DNA of 64,000 bases from Serratia ficaria (GTDB taxonomy: Bacteria; Pseudomonadota; Gammaproteobacteria; Enterobacterales; Enterobacteriaceae), in contig NZ_LT906479.1 of assembly GCF_900187015.1 (NCBI RefSeq), positions 2,852,001-2,916,000 on the forward strand. The letters are read 5' to 3'. Below, piece by piece: positions 43,611 through 53,551 of the stretch. Positions within the stretch are counted from its first letter, which is position 1; the number at the start of each line of letters is the position of its first letter. Position numbers and translations under genes: made by a program. Below the pieces are notes generated by a model. The model was not told where the DNA came from. It saw nothing but the letters and a program-made list of their open reading frames with translations, and did no database searches.

Positions 43611-45248
43611 TCAATGTTTGATAATATAAAGATCTTTGACGTGGATATTATCCAGCGGGTCTTTACCGGTATAACCGCCAACGTAAGGTTTTACCAGACG
43701 GGCGTTCACATAGTAATAAACCGGAACAATGGCTGAATCCTTATCCAGCTGCACTTCGGCTTTTTGGTACAGCGCAGCGCGATCTTCGTCCGAGGTGGCT
43801 TTCAGCGTATCGCCGATCAGCTTGTCGAATTCCGCGCTCTTGTAATGTGCGGTGTTGTTGCTGCTGTCCGACAGCATGGTGTTCAGGAAGGAGGAAGGTT
43901 CGTTATAGTCTGCACACCAGCCGGCGCGCGCAATATCGAAGTTGCCCTGATGGCGGGTGTCCAGGAAGGTTTTCCACTCCTGGTTGACCAATTTCACGTT
44001 AATGCCCAGGTTTTTCTTCCAGATAGAGGCGGCGGCGATCGCCAGCTTCTTGTGCAGATCGGAGGTGTTGTACAGCAGGTTCAGCGTCAGCGCTTTGCCC
44101 GGGCCGTAGCCGGCTTCGGCCAACAGTTTTTTCGCTTCTTCGTTGCGTTTCTCCTGGGTCCAGCCAAACCACTCCGGCGGCGTCAGCTTGGCGCCGTCGG
44201 TATATGGCGGGGTGTAACCGTAGGCCGGCAGGTCACCCTGGTTTTTCACTTTGTTGACGATGATGTCGCGATCCATGCCCAGCTTCAGCGCGGTGCGCAC
44301 GCGCACGTCGGTCAGCGGCGCTTTCTGGTTATTGATCTCGTAGTAGTAGGTGCACAGGTACGGGTCGACGTGAACTTCCGTCGGGATCTCTTTCTTCAGC
44401 TTCTGGAACAGCTCGATCGGCATGTTGTTATAGGTCATGTCGATTTCGCCGGTGCGGTAACGGTTGACATCGGTCACTTCCGAAGAAATAGGCAGGTAGG
44501 TCACCTGAGTGATCACGGTCTTGGCGTTATCCCAGTACTCAGGGTTACGCTCCAGGACGATGCGTTCGTTGACCGTCCAGTTTTTCAATTTGTAAGCGCC
44601 GTTGGCCACGAAGTTTTGCGGCTGGGTCCACTTCTCGCCAAATTTTTCGACCGCGGCCTTATTCACCGGCGACATAGACGGGTGCGCCAACAGCTTGGGC
44701 AGATAAGGCACCGGCTCGCTCAGGGTCACTTCGAAGGTGTGGTCGTCGATCGCTTTCACCCCGAGGGCGGTCGGCTGTTGTTTGCCGACGATGATGTCAT
44801 CGATATTGGTGATGTGCGCGTACTGTACGTAGCTGGCGTAAGGGGATGCCGTTTTCGGGTCGGCCAAACGCTGCCAGCTGTAGACGAAATCTTGCGCCGT
44901 CACCGGCTCGCCGTTCGACCACTTGGCGTTTTTACGCAGGTGGAAGGTCCACACTTTAAAGTCTTTATTATCCCAGCTTTCCGCTACGCCCGGAATGATG
45001 GCGCCATTTTGATCGTTGATGGTCAGACCTTCCAGCAAATCGCGGGATACGTTGGACTCGGGCACCCCTTCAATCTTGTGCGGATCCAGCGACTGCACTT
45101 CCGCGCCGTTGTTGCGCACCAGCACCTGTTTTTCTGCCAGTTGCACGCCCGCCGGCACGTCGGCCGCCCAGGCACTGCCGGTTGCCGTGATGCCGAGCGC
45201 GGCAATAATGCCGGCGGCGAGGAGGTTTTTCTTCGTGATGTTGGTCAT
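43611..45248 (-). CDS. oppA: periplasmic oligopeptide-binding protein OppA (operon-proximal copy)
   Basis: Captures peptides of two to five residues and delivers them to OppBC. The 545-residue precursor has a signal peptide cleaved near ATGSAWA-ADVPAG, then the SBP-5 fold (NNGAEVQSLDPHKIEGVPESN). GGAG lies seven bases before the ATG. It is adjacent to oppB, while a close paralogue lies 146 bases upstream on the same strand. In E. coli oppA mRNA is repressed by the GcvB sRNA; no site was tested here. Confidence 0.96.
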   Translation of the reverse strand: MTNITKKNLLAAGIIAALGITATGSAWAADVPAGVQLAEKQVLVRNNGAEVQSLDPHKIEGVPESNVSRDLLEGLTINDQNGAIIPGVAESWDNKDFKVWTFHLRKNAKWSNGEPVTAQDFVYSWQRLADPKTASPYASYVQYAHITNIDDIIVGKQQPTALGVKAIDDHTFEVTLSEPVPYLPKLLAHPSMSPVNKAAVEKFGEKWTQPQNFVANGAYKLKNWTVNERIVLERNPEYWDNAKTVITQVTYLPISSEVTDVNRYRTGEIDMTYNNMPIELFQKLKKEIPTEVHVDPYLCTYYYEINNQKAPLTDVRVRTALKLGMDRDIIVNKVKNQGDLPAYGYTPPYTDGAKLTPPEWFGWTQEKRNEEAKKLLAEAGYGPGKALTLNLLYNTSDLHKKLAIAAASIWKKNLGINVKLVNQEWKTFLDTRHQGNFDIARAGWCADYNEPSSFLNTMLSDSSNNTAHYKSAEFDKLIGDTLKATSDEDRAALYQKAEVQLDKDSAIVPVYYYVNARLVKPYVGGYTGKDPLDNIHVKDLYIIKH

Positions 45249-45394
45249 GGTTATACTCCAGTTTTTATTATCACAGGCTCGTCGTGGAGCCTGCGTTGCC
45301 CGTGAGCGGACCTCGTGATGCCAGCGCTGCGGAACGAATGCGGCAACCGGCCTTCCCTGTATTACCCACCGTCGTTGTGTGAGGCAATACCCCT

Positions 45395-47032
45395 TTACTG
45401 CTTGATGATGTACAGATTTTTTACGTCGGTGTAGTCCAGCGGATCTTTGCCGGTGAAGCCGCCTACCCTCGGTTTTATCAGACGGGCGCTGATGCGGTAA
45501 TACACCGGGATCAGCGCCGAATCCTTGTCCAGCCGGGCCTCGGCCTGCTGGTAAAGCGCGGCGCGCGCGGCCTCATCCGGCGCCTTGAGCGTGGCGGCCA
45601 TGATGGCGTCGAACGCCGGGCTGTTGTAGAAGATAGTGTTGATGCTACTGTTGGAGAGCACCAGGTTCAGGAAGGCGCTGGGTTCGTTGTAATCGCCGCA
45701 CCAGGTGGCGCGCGCGACGTCGTACTGGCCCTGATGGCGGCTTTCCAGCGACGTTTTCCACTCCTGATTGCGCAGCGTGACGTCGGCGCCAAGGTTCTTC
45801 TTCCACATAGACGCGGCGGCTATCGCCTGCTGTTTGTTCTGATCGGAGGTGTTGTACAGCAACGAGAATTTCAGCGGTTTGGCGTCGCTGTAGCCGGCCT
45901 CGGCCAGCAATTTTTTGGCGGCGGCGTTGCGCTGCTCCTGGCTCCAGCCGGCCCATTCAGGCTGGGTGAATGTGGCGCCCTCGGTAAAGGTCGGCGTAAA
46001 GCTGTAGGCCGGGATCTGTCCCTGCCCCATGATTTTGTTGGCGATGATGTCGCGGTCCAGCGTTAACTTCACCGCCTCGCGCACCCGCGCGTCGGTAAAA
46101 GGCGCTTTCCGGTTGTTGATCTCGTAATAGAAGGTGCACAGGTACGGGTTGACGTGCAGCTGCTCGGGAATTTCGCGCTTCATCTTGGCGTACAGATTCG
46201 GCGGAATGGCGCTGTTGGTGATGTCGATTTCACCGCTGCGGAAGCGGTTGACGTCGCTGACCTCGGACGCTATCGGCAGGAAGGTCGCCTGGTTGACGAC
46301 GGTTTTCTTGTTGTTCCAGTAGCTCGGGCTGCGCTCCAGCACCAGGCGCTCATTCACCACCCACTCTTTCAGGCGGTAGGCGCCATTGCCGACGAAGTTG
46401 GCCGGCAGCGTCCACTTGTCGCCAAACTTCTCCACCACCGAACGTTTCACCGGTTTCAGCGAGGTATGGCTCAGCATGTTGACAAAGTAAGGCACCGGCT
46501 CGCTCAGCGTCACCTGCAGCGTGACGTCATCCACGGCCTTCACGCCAAGCGTCTGCGGGCTTTTCTTGCCGGTCAGGATATCGTCGATATTTTCAATTTT
46601 GGCGTACTGCAGATAGCTGGCGTAAGGCGAGGCGATGTTGGGATCGACCAGGCGCTGCCAACTGTAGACGAAATCCTGCGCGGTCACCGGCGAACCGTCG
46701 CTCCACACCGCGTCGGGGCGCAGATGGAAGGTCCAGTTGCGGTAATCCTTATTTTCCCAGCTGACGGCCACCGCCGGCACCAGATGCCCGTTGGCGTCGG
46801 TGCTGACCAGCCCTTCCAGCAGGTTAAGAATGACATTGCTTTCCGGTACGCCCTCGACCTTATGCGGATCCAATGAGGCCACTTCGCTGCCGTTATTGAT
46901 TACGATGTTCTGTTGCCGGGCTAATTGCACCCCGGCCGGCACGTCGGCCGCCTGAACGGAATTAATCAGGCCGCCGCACAGCGCGCCGCCAATCAACAAG
47001 GCCAAAGATGTGCGCTTCATGGTTTGCTGCAT
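45395..47032 (-). CDS. second OppA-like periplasmic peptide-binding protein
   Basis: A 545-residue paralogue with the same length as oppA and extensive similarity (for example SLDPHKVEGVPESN, TAQDFVYSWQRL, GGFTGKDPLDYTDVKNLYIIKQ), clearly from tandem duplication. The signal peptide ends INSVQA-ADVPAG. The ATG at 47032 follows GGAG by eight bases; another ATG four codons later is possible. Differences in the binding cleft may change peptide preference. Whether both copies share one transcript with oppBCDF is unknown. Confidence 0.93.
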   Translation of the reverse strand: MQQTMKRTSLALLIGGALCGGLINSVQAADVPAGVQLARQQNIVINNGSEVASLDPHKVEGVPESNVILNLLEGLVSTDANGHLVPAVAVSWENKDYRNWTFHLRPDAVWSDGSPVTAQDFVYSWQRLVDPNIASPYASYLQYAKIENIDDILTGKKSPQTLGVKAVDDVTLQVTLSEPVPYFVNMLSHTSLKPVKRSVVEKFGDKWTLPANFVGNGAYRLKEWVVNERLVLERSPSYWNNKKTVVNQATFLPIASEVSDVNRFRSGEIDITNSAIPPNLYAKMKREIPEQLHVNPYLCTFYYEINNRKAPFTDARVREAVKLTLDRDIIANKIMGQGQIPAYSFTPTFTEGATFTQPEWAGWSQEQRNAAAKKLLAEAGYSDAKPLKFSLLYNTSDQNKQQAIAAASMWKKNLGADVTLRNQEWKTSLESRHQGQYDVARATWCGDYNEPSAFLNLVLSNSSINTIFYNSPAFDAIMAATLKAPDEAARAALYQQAEARLDKDSALIPVYYRISARLIKPRVGGFTGKDPLDYTDVKNLYIIKQ

Positions 47033-47724
47033 AGTCGAGGCTCCTTTTCACCAACAAGCATTGCTTATCGATCTTTGTGAAGTGTTTATAAGAATTCTAA
47101 ATAAACGGATACCAGCAAAAATCATTCCCGTTTTCATGGCGCATTGCAGTTAATTGACCGCGAGAAAGTTGCTCGGAAATTAGCAGAAGCCAAATTCCAT
47201 AGCCAATAAATTTTACGAAAATGTTAAGCAATTCTCTTTTATTGACCGAACCCCGCTCGCCAGCCCCGTAGTCCGCCGGATGAAGGAAGAAGTCACCACA
47301 TTGATTTATATGAAAAAATCAGACAAATCAATCTAAAGTCGGCCACGATATTTGCCAAGCGGCAAAACAAAGAAACATTCAGTTAACAAAGAAGGCGTTC
47401 AAAGAACAAACACCTGCTTATAGGCTGTTAATCACTAATAACACCTGGATGAAAGCGAGACAAGCCCTACAGAATGATGTGATTAATTTAACAGCAGGTT
47501 TAACCAACGGCGGGAGGAAAAACGCTGAAATGGCGAGAGAAAAGGCTCAAAAATAACCCTTTGAGCTTTTATTGAACAGCAACCTGAGATTTATGCAACA
47601 TAATAGTGCAAGCGCGGAAAATTCATTCATATTGCGCACTATAATAATGCGAACCAATGAATTATTTAAACTTTAAAATTAATTTGAGCTGCGAACCTGG
47701 CGCATTCGCGGCTCTTTCGATAAA
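47033..47724. other. 692-base non-coding region upstream of the opp cluster
   Basis: No protein-coding or RNA gene could be supported. It must hold the promoter for the upstream oppA copy and the 3' region of ychE. Visible elements are an eleven-base hairpin at 47541-47570 and a TTGATTT/AAATCAA inverted pair near 47300-47330. The stretch is AT-rich, as is common for regions bound by global regulators. Confidence 0.5.
47541..47570. terminator. candidate hairpin downstream of ychE
   Basis: AAAGGCTCAAA/TTTGAGCTTTT, eleven pairs with one G-T, loop of eight. It has T-rich tails on both strands and could end the ychE transcript 155 bases past its stop, or an unrecognised short RNA. Confidence 0.4.
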
Positions 47725-48369
47725 TCATAGCAGGCCGGGGAATATCGCCTTAATACCGGTGACAATAAACTCGATGCCTAATGCCATCAGCAGTAACCCC
47801 ATGATGCGGGTGATGACGTTGATGCCGGTTTGCCCAAGCAAACGCACCAGCAACGGCGCCGCGCGGAACAATAGCCAGCAACAGAAGGCGAACAGCGCGA
47901 TCGCCAGCGTGAGGCCCAGCAGATTTTGCCAGCTGTGGTAGCGCGAGCTCCAGACGATGGTTGAGCTGATGGCGCCCGGCCCGGCCATCAGCGGCAGCGC
48001 CAGCGGCACCACGCCAATGCTTTCGCGGATCGCGCTCTCTGATTTTTCCTGCTTGTTCTGCTTGTCTTCGCCGAGCTTGCCGCTGATCATCGACATGGCG
48101 ATGGTCACCACCAGAATGCCGCCGGCGATGCGGAACGAATCGATAGAGATGCCGAACATGCGCAGGATCCCTTCCCCCAAAAATAGCGAGGTACAGAGAA
48201 TGATGGCGACCGACAGGTTGGCGGTCAGGTTGGTTTTATTACGCCCCGCCTCCGCCTGATAGCTGGTCATGCTGATAAACACCGGCAGAATGCCGACCGG
48301 GTTCACCAGCGCAAACAGGCCGACAAAGAATTTGATGTAGCCGGAAAAATCCAACAAAGATTGGCCCAC
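47725..48369 (-). CDS. ychE: MarC-family inner-membrane protein YchE
   Basis: A 214-residue protein with six predicted helices (FFVGLFALVNPVGILPVFIS, IIGVVPLALPLMAGPGAISS-like motif). The MarC family was once linked to multidrug resistance but has no proven transport substrate. The GTG at 48369 is chosen because GGAG lies six bases upstream and the length then matches E. coli YchE (215). The frame is open to 48456 upstream without similarity. It is divergent from adhE. Confidence 0.92.
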   Translation of the reverse strand: MGQSLLDFSGYIKFFVGLFALVNPVGILPVFISMTSYQAEAGRNKTNLTANLSVAIILCTSLFLGEGILRMFGISIDSFRIAGGILVVTIAMSMISGKLGEDKQNKQEKSESAIRESIGVVPLALPLMAGPGAISSTIVWSSRYHSWQNLLGLTLAIALFAFCCWLLFRAAPLLVRLLGQTGINVITRIMGLLLMALGIEFIVTGIKAIFPGLL

Positions 48370-48897
48370 AGATGGCTCCGCATTAATAGCTGTATAAGTG
48401 ATGCTGTCTACGCGCGCTAATGTAATGGAAATGTCGCGGCTAATCCATCCGCTCACCTGGCATTTTTGGCTGTTAGCAGCGCAACAAAAAAAACAAACGA
48501 CTGTTGTTAAAGCTATGTTCGGATTTTTGATTTTTTATGTTTTAAAAAGACCGCTACCAGTCGGTTGTTGAGAACAACTCTCAACCGCACTCGGCTGAAT
48601 GGTGTCAGCTTGCACTTTTCATGATTTAGATCACAAATTGCCTACCCAACTGTGGGTAAGCTCTTAGTCGTAGTCAGGGAGTAGAACAGGTTAAGCGAAA
48701 CGCCGCCGTTGCCTTCCCTCTCCTGTCTGCCGCCTCCGCCTGGCGCGAGGTGAAGCTCTTTAAGCAAATCAGCATCATGCGATGAAATAAAGCGGGAAAG
48801 CCCTGGTCATTAAACCAACGACAGTGCCCGTTCAGACTATACTAGTGGCTCGCACGGCTTATTTACTGAAAGAGTTTAACATTATCAGGAGAGCATT
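48370..48897. other. ychE-adhE divergent intergenic region
   Basis: This 528-base region holds the long adhE regulatory region. A CRP-like site lies at 48620-48635. No gene was recognised. E. coli adhE also has a long leader controlled by several regulators (Cra, Fis, NarL, RNase III processing). Confidence 0.5.
48620..48635. promoter_or_regulatory. CRP-like site upstream of adhE
   Basis: CATGA-TTTAGA-TCACA matches nine of the ten core bases of TGTGA-N6-TCACA allowing the weaker left arm (CATGA for TGTGA differs at two, so eight strictly). Position about 270 bases before adhE and 250 before ychE. Assigned by eye. Confidence 0.35.
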
Positions 48898-51567
48898 ATG
48901 GCTGTAACGAATGTCGCTGAACTGAACGAGCTAGTCGCACGTGTCAAAAAAGCCCAGCGCGAATATGCCAACTTCACTCAAGAGCAAGTTGATAAAATTT
49001 TCCGCGCTGCTGCCCTCGCCGCTGCCGATGCCCGCATTCCCCTGGCCAAAATGGCCGTAGAAGAGTCCGGGATGGGTATCGTTGAAGATAAGGTCATCAA
49101 AAACCACTTCGCTTCAGAATATATCTACAACGCCTATAAAGATGAAAAAACCTGCGGCATCCTGTCCGAAGACGACACTTTCGGTACCATCACCATCGCC
49201 GAACCCATCGGCCTGATTTGCGGTATCGTACCGACCACCAACCCGACTTCCACGGCGATTTTCAAGGCGTTGATCAGCCTGAAAACCCGTAACGGCATCA
49301 TTTTCTCCCCGCACCCCCGCGCCAGGAACGCCACCAACAAGGCGGCCGACATCGTGCTGCAGGCCGCCATCGCCGCCGGTGCGCCGAAGGATATCGTCGG
49401 TTGGATCGATCAGCCTACGGTCGAGCTGTCCAATCAGCTGATGCATCACCCCGACATCAACCTGATCCTCGCCACCGGCGGCCCGGGCATGGTGAAAGCC
49501 GCCTACAGCTCCGGTAAACCGGCGATCGGCGTAGGCGCCGGCAATACGCCGGTAGTGGTAGACGAAACCGCCGACATCAAACGCGTGGTCGCCTCTATCC
49601 TGATGTCGAAGACCTTCGACAGCGGCGTAATCTGCGCCTCCGAGCAGTCGGTCATCGTGGTCGACGCCATTTATGACGCGGTGCGCGAACGCTTCGCCTC
49701 CCACGGCGGCTATCTGCTGCAGGGGAAAGAGCTGAAGGCGGTGCAGGACATCATCCTGAAAAACGGCGGCCTGAATGCGGCCATCGTCGGCCAGTCCGCG
49801 CCGAAAATCGCCGAAATGGCAGGCATTAAAGTGCCGGCGAACACCAAGGTGCTGATCGGTGAAGTGAAGCTGGTCGATGAGACGGAACCTTTCGCCCATG
49901 AGAAACTGTCGCCTACCCTGGCGATGTACCGCGCCAAAGATTTCGAAGACGCGGTCGGCAAAGCCGAAAAACTGGTCGCCATGGGCGGCATCGGCCACAC
50001 CTCTTGCCTGTATACCGACCAGGACAACCAGACCGCGCGCGTCGCCTACTTCGGCGACAAGATGAAAACGGCGCGTATCCTGATCAACACCCCGGCTTCT
50101 CAGGGGGGCATCGGCGACCTGTACAACTTTAAACTCGCTCCGTCGTTGACGCTGGGTTGCGGTTCCTGGGGTGGCAACTCCATCTCTGAAAACGTCGGAC
50201 CGAAACACCTGATCAACAAGAAAACTGTAGCGAAGCGAGCAGAAAACATGTTGTGGCATAAACTTCCGAAATCCATCTACTTCCGCCGCGGCTCCCTGCC
50301 TATCGCGCTGGAAGAAGTGGCGACCGACGGGGCGAAACGCGCCTTCATCGTGACCGACCGCTACCTGTTCAATAACGGTTATGCAGACCAGATCACCAAG
50401 GTTCTGAAATCGCACGGCATTGAAACTGAAGTGTTCTTCGAAGTTGAAGCGGACCCAACGCTGAGCATCGTACGCAAAGGCGCCGAGCAGATGAACTCCT
50501 TCAAGCCCGACGTGATTATCGCTCTGGGCGGCGGTTCACCGATGGACGCGGCGAAAATCATGTGGGTGCTGTACGAGCATCCCGAAACCCACTTCGAAGA
50601 CCTGGCGCTGCGCTTTATGGACATCCGCAAGCGTATCTACAAGTTCCCGAAAATGGGCGTGAAAGCGAAAATGATCGCCGTCACCACCACCTCGGGCACC
50701 GGTTCTGAAGTGACGCCGTTTGCGGTCGTGACCGATGACGCCACCGGCCAGAAATACCCGCTGGCGGACTATGCGCTGACCCCGGACATGGCGATTGTCG
50801 ACGCCAACCTGGTGATGAACATGCCGAAATCCCTGTGCGCCTTCGGCGGCCTGGATGCGGTGACCCACGCGCTGGAAGCCTACGTTTCGGTGCTGGCGAA
50901 CGAATACTCCGACGGCCAGGCGCTGCAGGCGCTCAAATTGCTGAAAGAGTATCTGCCGGCCAGCTATAAAGAAGGCGCGAAGAACCCGGTCGCCCGCGAA
51001 CGCGTGCACAACGCCGCCACCATCGCCGGCATCGCCTTCGCCAACGCCTTCCTCGGGGTTTGTCACTCCATGGCCCACAAGCTGGGTTCCGAGTTCCATA
51101 TCCCGCACGGTCTGGCCAACGCCATGCTGATCTCCAACGTCATTCGCTACAACGCCAACGACAACCCGACCAAGCAGACGGCTTTCAGCCAGTACGACCG
51201 CCCTCAGGCGCGTCGCCGCTACGCTGAAATCGCCGACCACCTCGGCCTGAGCGCGCCGGGCGACCGCACCGCGCAGAAAATCGAGAAGCTGCTGGCGTGG
51301 CTGGACGAGCTGAAAACCGAACTGGGCATTCCGGCCTCCATCCGTGAAGCCGGCGTGCAGGAAGCCGATTTCCTGGCCCGCGTAGACAAACTGTCGGAAG
51401 ACGCTTTTGACGACCAGTGCACCGGCGCCAACCCGCGTTATCCGCTGATTGCCGAACTGAAGCAAATCATGCTGGATACCTTCTACGGCCGCGAGTTTAG
51501 CGAAGCGGTTGAAGAAGAAGCGGCGGCCCCGGTTGCGGCCAAAGCGGTAAAGAAGTCCAGAAAGTAA
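48898..51567 (+). CDS. adhE: bifunctional acetaldehyde-CoA / alcohol dehydrogenase
   Basis: Reduces acetyl-CoA to ethanol in fermentation and forms spirosomes. The 889 residues contain an N-terminal aldehyde dehydrogenase (about 1-440; catalytic Cys in DSGVICASEQS near 245), a linker, and a C-terminal iron-dependent alcohol dehydrogenase (GGGSPMDAAKIMW, DAVTHALEAY, CHSMAHKLGSEFHIPHG). AGGAG lies six bases before the ATG. The last 20 residues are Glu/Ala rich and differ from E. coli. Confidence 0.98.
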   Translation: MAVTNVAELNELVARVKKAQREYANFTQEQVDKIFRAAALAAADARIPLAKMAVEESGMGIVEDKVIKNHFASEYIYNAYKDEKTCGILSEDDTFGTITIAEPIGLICGIVPTTNPTSTAIFKALISLKTRNGIIFSPHPRARNATNKAADIVLQAAIAAGAPKDIVGWIDQPTVELSNQLMHHPDINLILATGGPGMVKAAYSSGKPAIGVGAGNTPVVVDETADIKRVVASILMSKTFDSGVICASEQSVIVVDAIYDAVRERFASHGGYLLQGKELKAVQDIILKNGGLNAAIVGQSAPKIAEMAGIKVPANTKVLIGEVKLVDETEPFAHEKLSPTLAMYRAKDFEDAVGKAEKLVAMGGIGHTSCLYTDQDNQTARVAYFGDKMKTARILINTPASQGGIGDLYNFKLAPSLTLGCGSWGGNSISENVGPKHLINKKTVAKRAENMLWHKLPKSIYFRRGSLPIALEEVATDGAKRAFIVTDRYLFNNGYADQITKVLKSHGIETEVFFEVEADPTLSIVRKGAEQMNSFKPDVIIALGGGSPMDAAKIMWVLYEHPETHFEDLALRFMDIRKRIYKFPKMGVKAKMIAVTTTSGTGSEVTPFAVVTDDATGQKYPLADYALTPDMAIVDANLVMNMPKSLCAFGGLDAVTHALEAYVSVLANEYSDGQALQALKLLKEYLPASYKEGAKNPVARERVHNAATIAGIAFANAFLGVCHSMAHKLGSEFHIPHGLANAMLISNVIRYNANDNPTKQTAFSQYDRPQARRRYAEIADHLGLSAPGDRTAQKIEKLLAWLDELKTELGIPASIREAGVQEADFLARVDKLSEDAFDDQCTGANPRYPLIAELKQIMLDTFYGREFSEAVEEEAAAPVAAKAVKKSRK

Positions 51568-51584
51568 CGGTCGACTGAACCGAT

Positions 51585-51617
51585 AAAAAAACCCGCCGAA
51601 AGGCGGGTTTTTTATTT
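51585..51617 (+). terminator. rho-independent terminator of adhE
   Basis: Stem ACCCGCC-GAAA-GGCGGGT with flanking A and T runs, 17 bases after the adhE stop. It is nearly symmetric and may also act on the convergent tdk transcript. Confidence 0.92.
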
Positions 51618-51683
51618 CAAGCCGGGGCGATATATCAACCCGCGGCTAAAAGGCGCCAGAATCCTTCCTGCGCCGCTGACGCC

Positions 51684-52268
51684 TCACTCCTGGGCATGGA
51701 TAGCCTCTTTATAATGCTTGCGGCATACGGAGACATAGCTTTCATTTCCGCCTATCACCACCTGCTCGCCGGCATGCATCGCCTGGCCGTTCTCATCCAG
51801 CCGCAGCACCATGTTCGCCTTTCTGCCGCAGTGGCAAATGGTTTTCAATTCGACCAGCTTGTCGGCCCAGGCCAATAAGTATTGGCTGCCGACGAACAGC
51901 TCTCCCAGAAAATCGGTGCGCAGGCCATAACACAGCACCGGAATATCCAGCTGGTCCACGACGTCGCATAATTGCTCTACCTGCGCCTTGGTCAGAAATT
52001 GGCTTTCATCCAGCAGCACGCAATGCACCGGTTGCTGTTGATGCTCCTGAACGATCATGGCGTAGAGCATCGAGTCGTTATTATAAAGCTGCGCCTGGGA
52101 GGACAAGCCAATGCGCGAGCTCACCTTACCCACGCCGAAACGGTGATCGATTTCAGCGGTAAACACCAGCGTACGCATACCACGTTCTTGATAATTATAT
52201 GAAGATTGTAACAACGCGGTAGATTTGCCTGCATTCATAGCAGAGTAATAAAAATAAAGTTGAGCCAT
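51684..52268 (-). CDS. tdk: thymidine kinase
   Basis: Phosphorylates thymidine and deoxyuridine in nucleoside salvage. The 194 residues begin [17 protein letters not shown] with the P-loop at 9-16, followed by [20 protein letters not shown] and a zinc site (CHCGRKAN, then CRKHY). The ATG at 52268 is chosen because the P-loop strand begins there; frames upstream are not conserved. It lies between adhE and hns as in E. coli. Confidence 0.96.
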   Translation of the reverse strand: MAQLYFYYSAMNAGKSTALLQSSYNYQERGMRTLVFTAEIDHRFGVGKVSSRIGLSSQAQLYNNDSMLYAMIVQEHQQQPVHCVLLDESQFLTKAQVEQLCDVVDQLDIPVLCYGLRTDFLGELFVGSQYLLAWADKLVELKTICHCGRKANMVLRLDENGQAMHAGEQVVIGGNESYVSVCRKHYKEAIHAQE

Positions 52269-52956
52269 GGGCCCGCAACTCCAATGGTATAAGAAATATT
52301 CAGACGTTGATTCAGACGGCAAGTGTATCATAACCGGGCGGCCTTCTCAGCCGTTGCTTGCGCAATATCGCGATTGGGTTACCCCCCGCTTTCGAGTGAA
52401 ACATTTCGTTCTGCCCGGCCGGCGTTTTACATCTATTTACAGGATAATGTCTGTTCGACATCACAATTAATTACTGCTAATGATTAAGCCGTCGCAGTAA
52501 TGACTGAGGGAGTTAGCGCCTGAGCTGCGGCTAACCCGGAGTGCAACCCATTTAAAATTCCCCGCATGAGGCTGAGGTATTTAAAGGCGCCAGACGACGC
52601 AGGCAACACATCTTGACGTAATCTTTACCGGTATACCCCTATTGTTTACAGTGTTTGCGGATCCGCAGCGTGATTAGGCCCACAGAACTCGTTGTAATAT
52701 TGATATAAATTACGACTATAACTTATCGTTGAATGGCTTTTAGCGCGGCAAACATACCGCGGCTGTTGAAAATTTGACTTAAAAAGGATGCTGGTAATAG
52801 TTAACAGCCTCTCCTATATTAGTCGGACAGATCTGAGTTAACCGTTTTTTAAAAGGTAAATTTGAGTATTCAATCCAATTTGGCTATTGCAGAAAGGAAA
52901 AGAGCACTCTATTATTATCCAGACGCCCCCCACCAATATAATTTGAGACTAGGACA
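52269..52956. other. tdk-hns divergent intergenic region
   Basis: A 688-base AT-rich region holding the divergent promoters of tdk and hns. I see no supported protein or RNA gene. The sequence just before hns (GACTAGGACAATGAGCGAAGC region) resembles the E. coli hns leader. AT richness fits H-NS autorepression. Confidence 0.55.
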
Positions 52957-53364
52957 ATGAGCGAAGCATTAAAGATTTTGAACAACATCCGCACTCTGCG
53001 CGCCCAGGCAAGAGAATGCAGCCTGGAAACGCTGGAAGAAATGCTCGAGAAACTGGAAGTTGTTGTGAACGAACGTCGCGAAGAAGACAGCCAGGCTCAA
53101 GCAGAAATCGAAGAACGTACGCGTAAACTGCAGCAATATCGCGAAATGCTGATTGCTGACGGTATCGACCCAAATGAACTGCTGCAAACTATGGCTGCAA
53201 CCAAAGCCGCAGGTAAAGCAAAACGCGCAGCACGCCCGGCTAAATACCAATATAAAGACGAAAATGGCGAACTGAAAACCTGGACCGGCCAGGGCCGCAC
53301 GCCAGCGGTGATTAAGAAAGCTATCGAAGAGCAAGGTAAATCTCTGGACGATTTCCTGCTGTAA
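52957..53364 (+). CDS. hns: nucleoid-associated protein H-NS
   Basis: Xenogeneic silencer that coats AT-rich DNA. The 135 residues have the N-terminal oligomerisation helices ([19 protein letters not shown] to about 80), a basic linker ([10 protein letters not shown]) and the DNA-binding loop TWTGQGRTP with an AT-hook-like QGR. AGGA precedes the ATG by two bases. It would be expected to silence the AT-richer islands in this window. Confidence 0.98.
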   Translation: MSEALKILNNIRTLRAQARECSLETLEEMLEKLEVVVNERREEDSQAQAEIEERTRKLQQYREMLIADGIDPNELLQTMAATKAAGKAKRAARPAKYQYKDENGELKTWTGQGRTPAVIKKAIEEQGKSLDDFLL

Positions 53365-53385
53365 TAGCCGACAGTTTCGTATCCG

Positions 53386-53412
53386 AAAGGCTCTCCTCTG
53401 GAGGGCCTTTTT
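53386..53412 (+). terminator. rho-independent terminator of hns
   Basis: Stem AAAGGCTCTCC/GGAGGGCCTTT with one G-T pair and loop TCT, followed by TTTTTG, 22 bases beyond the stop. Confidence 0.85.
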
Positions 53413-53551
53413 GTTTGCCCTCTCTCATTCATTCCCGGCTTTTTAAGTAAATATCCTAAACCCCGCCTTCCCTGGCGATTAATCGCCGCGTCAACCATTG
53501 CAGACGTAAAAAAGGGGCCGCAGCCCCTTATGACATTCGTCGACGGTTCAA

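Noticed and set aside
52267..52470. A 67-codon plus-strand frame upstream of hns
   Set aside because: Its start lies opposite the tdk start codon, it has no ribosome site and no recognisable pattern.
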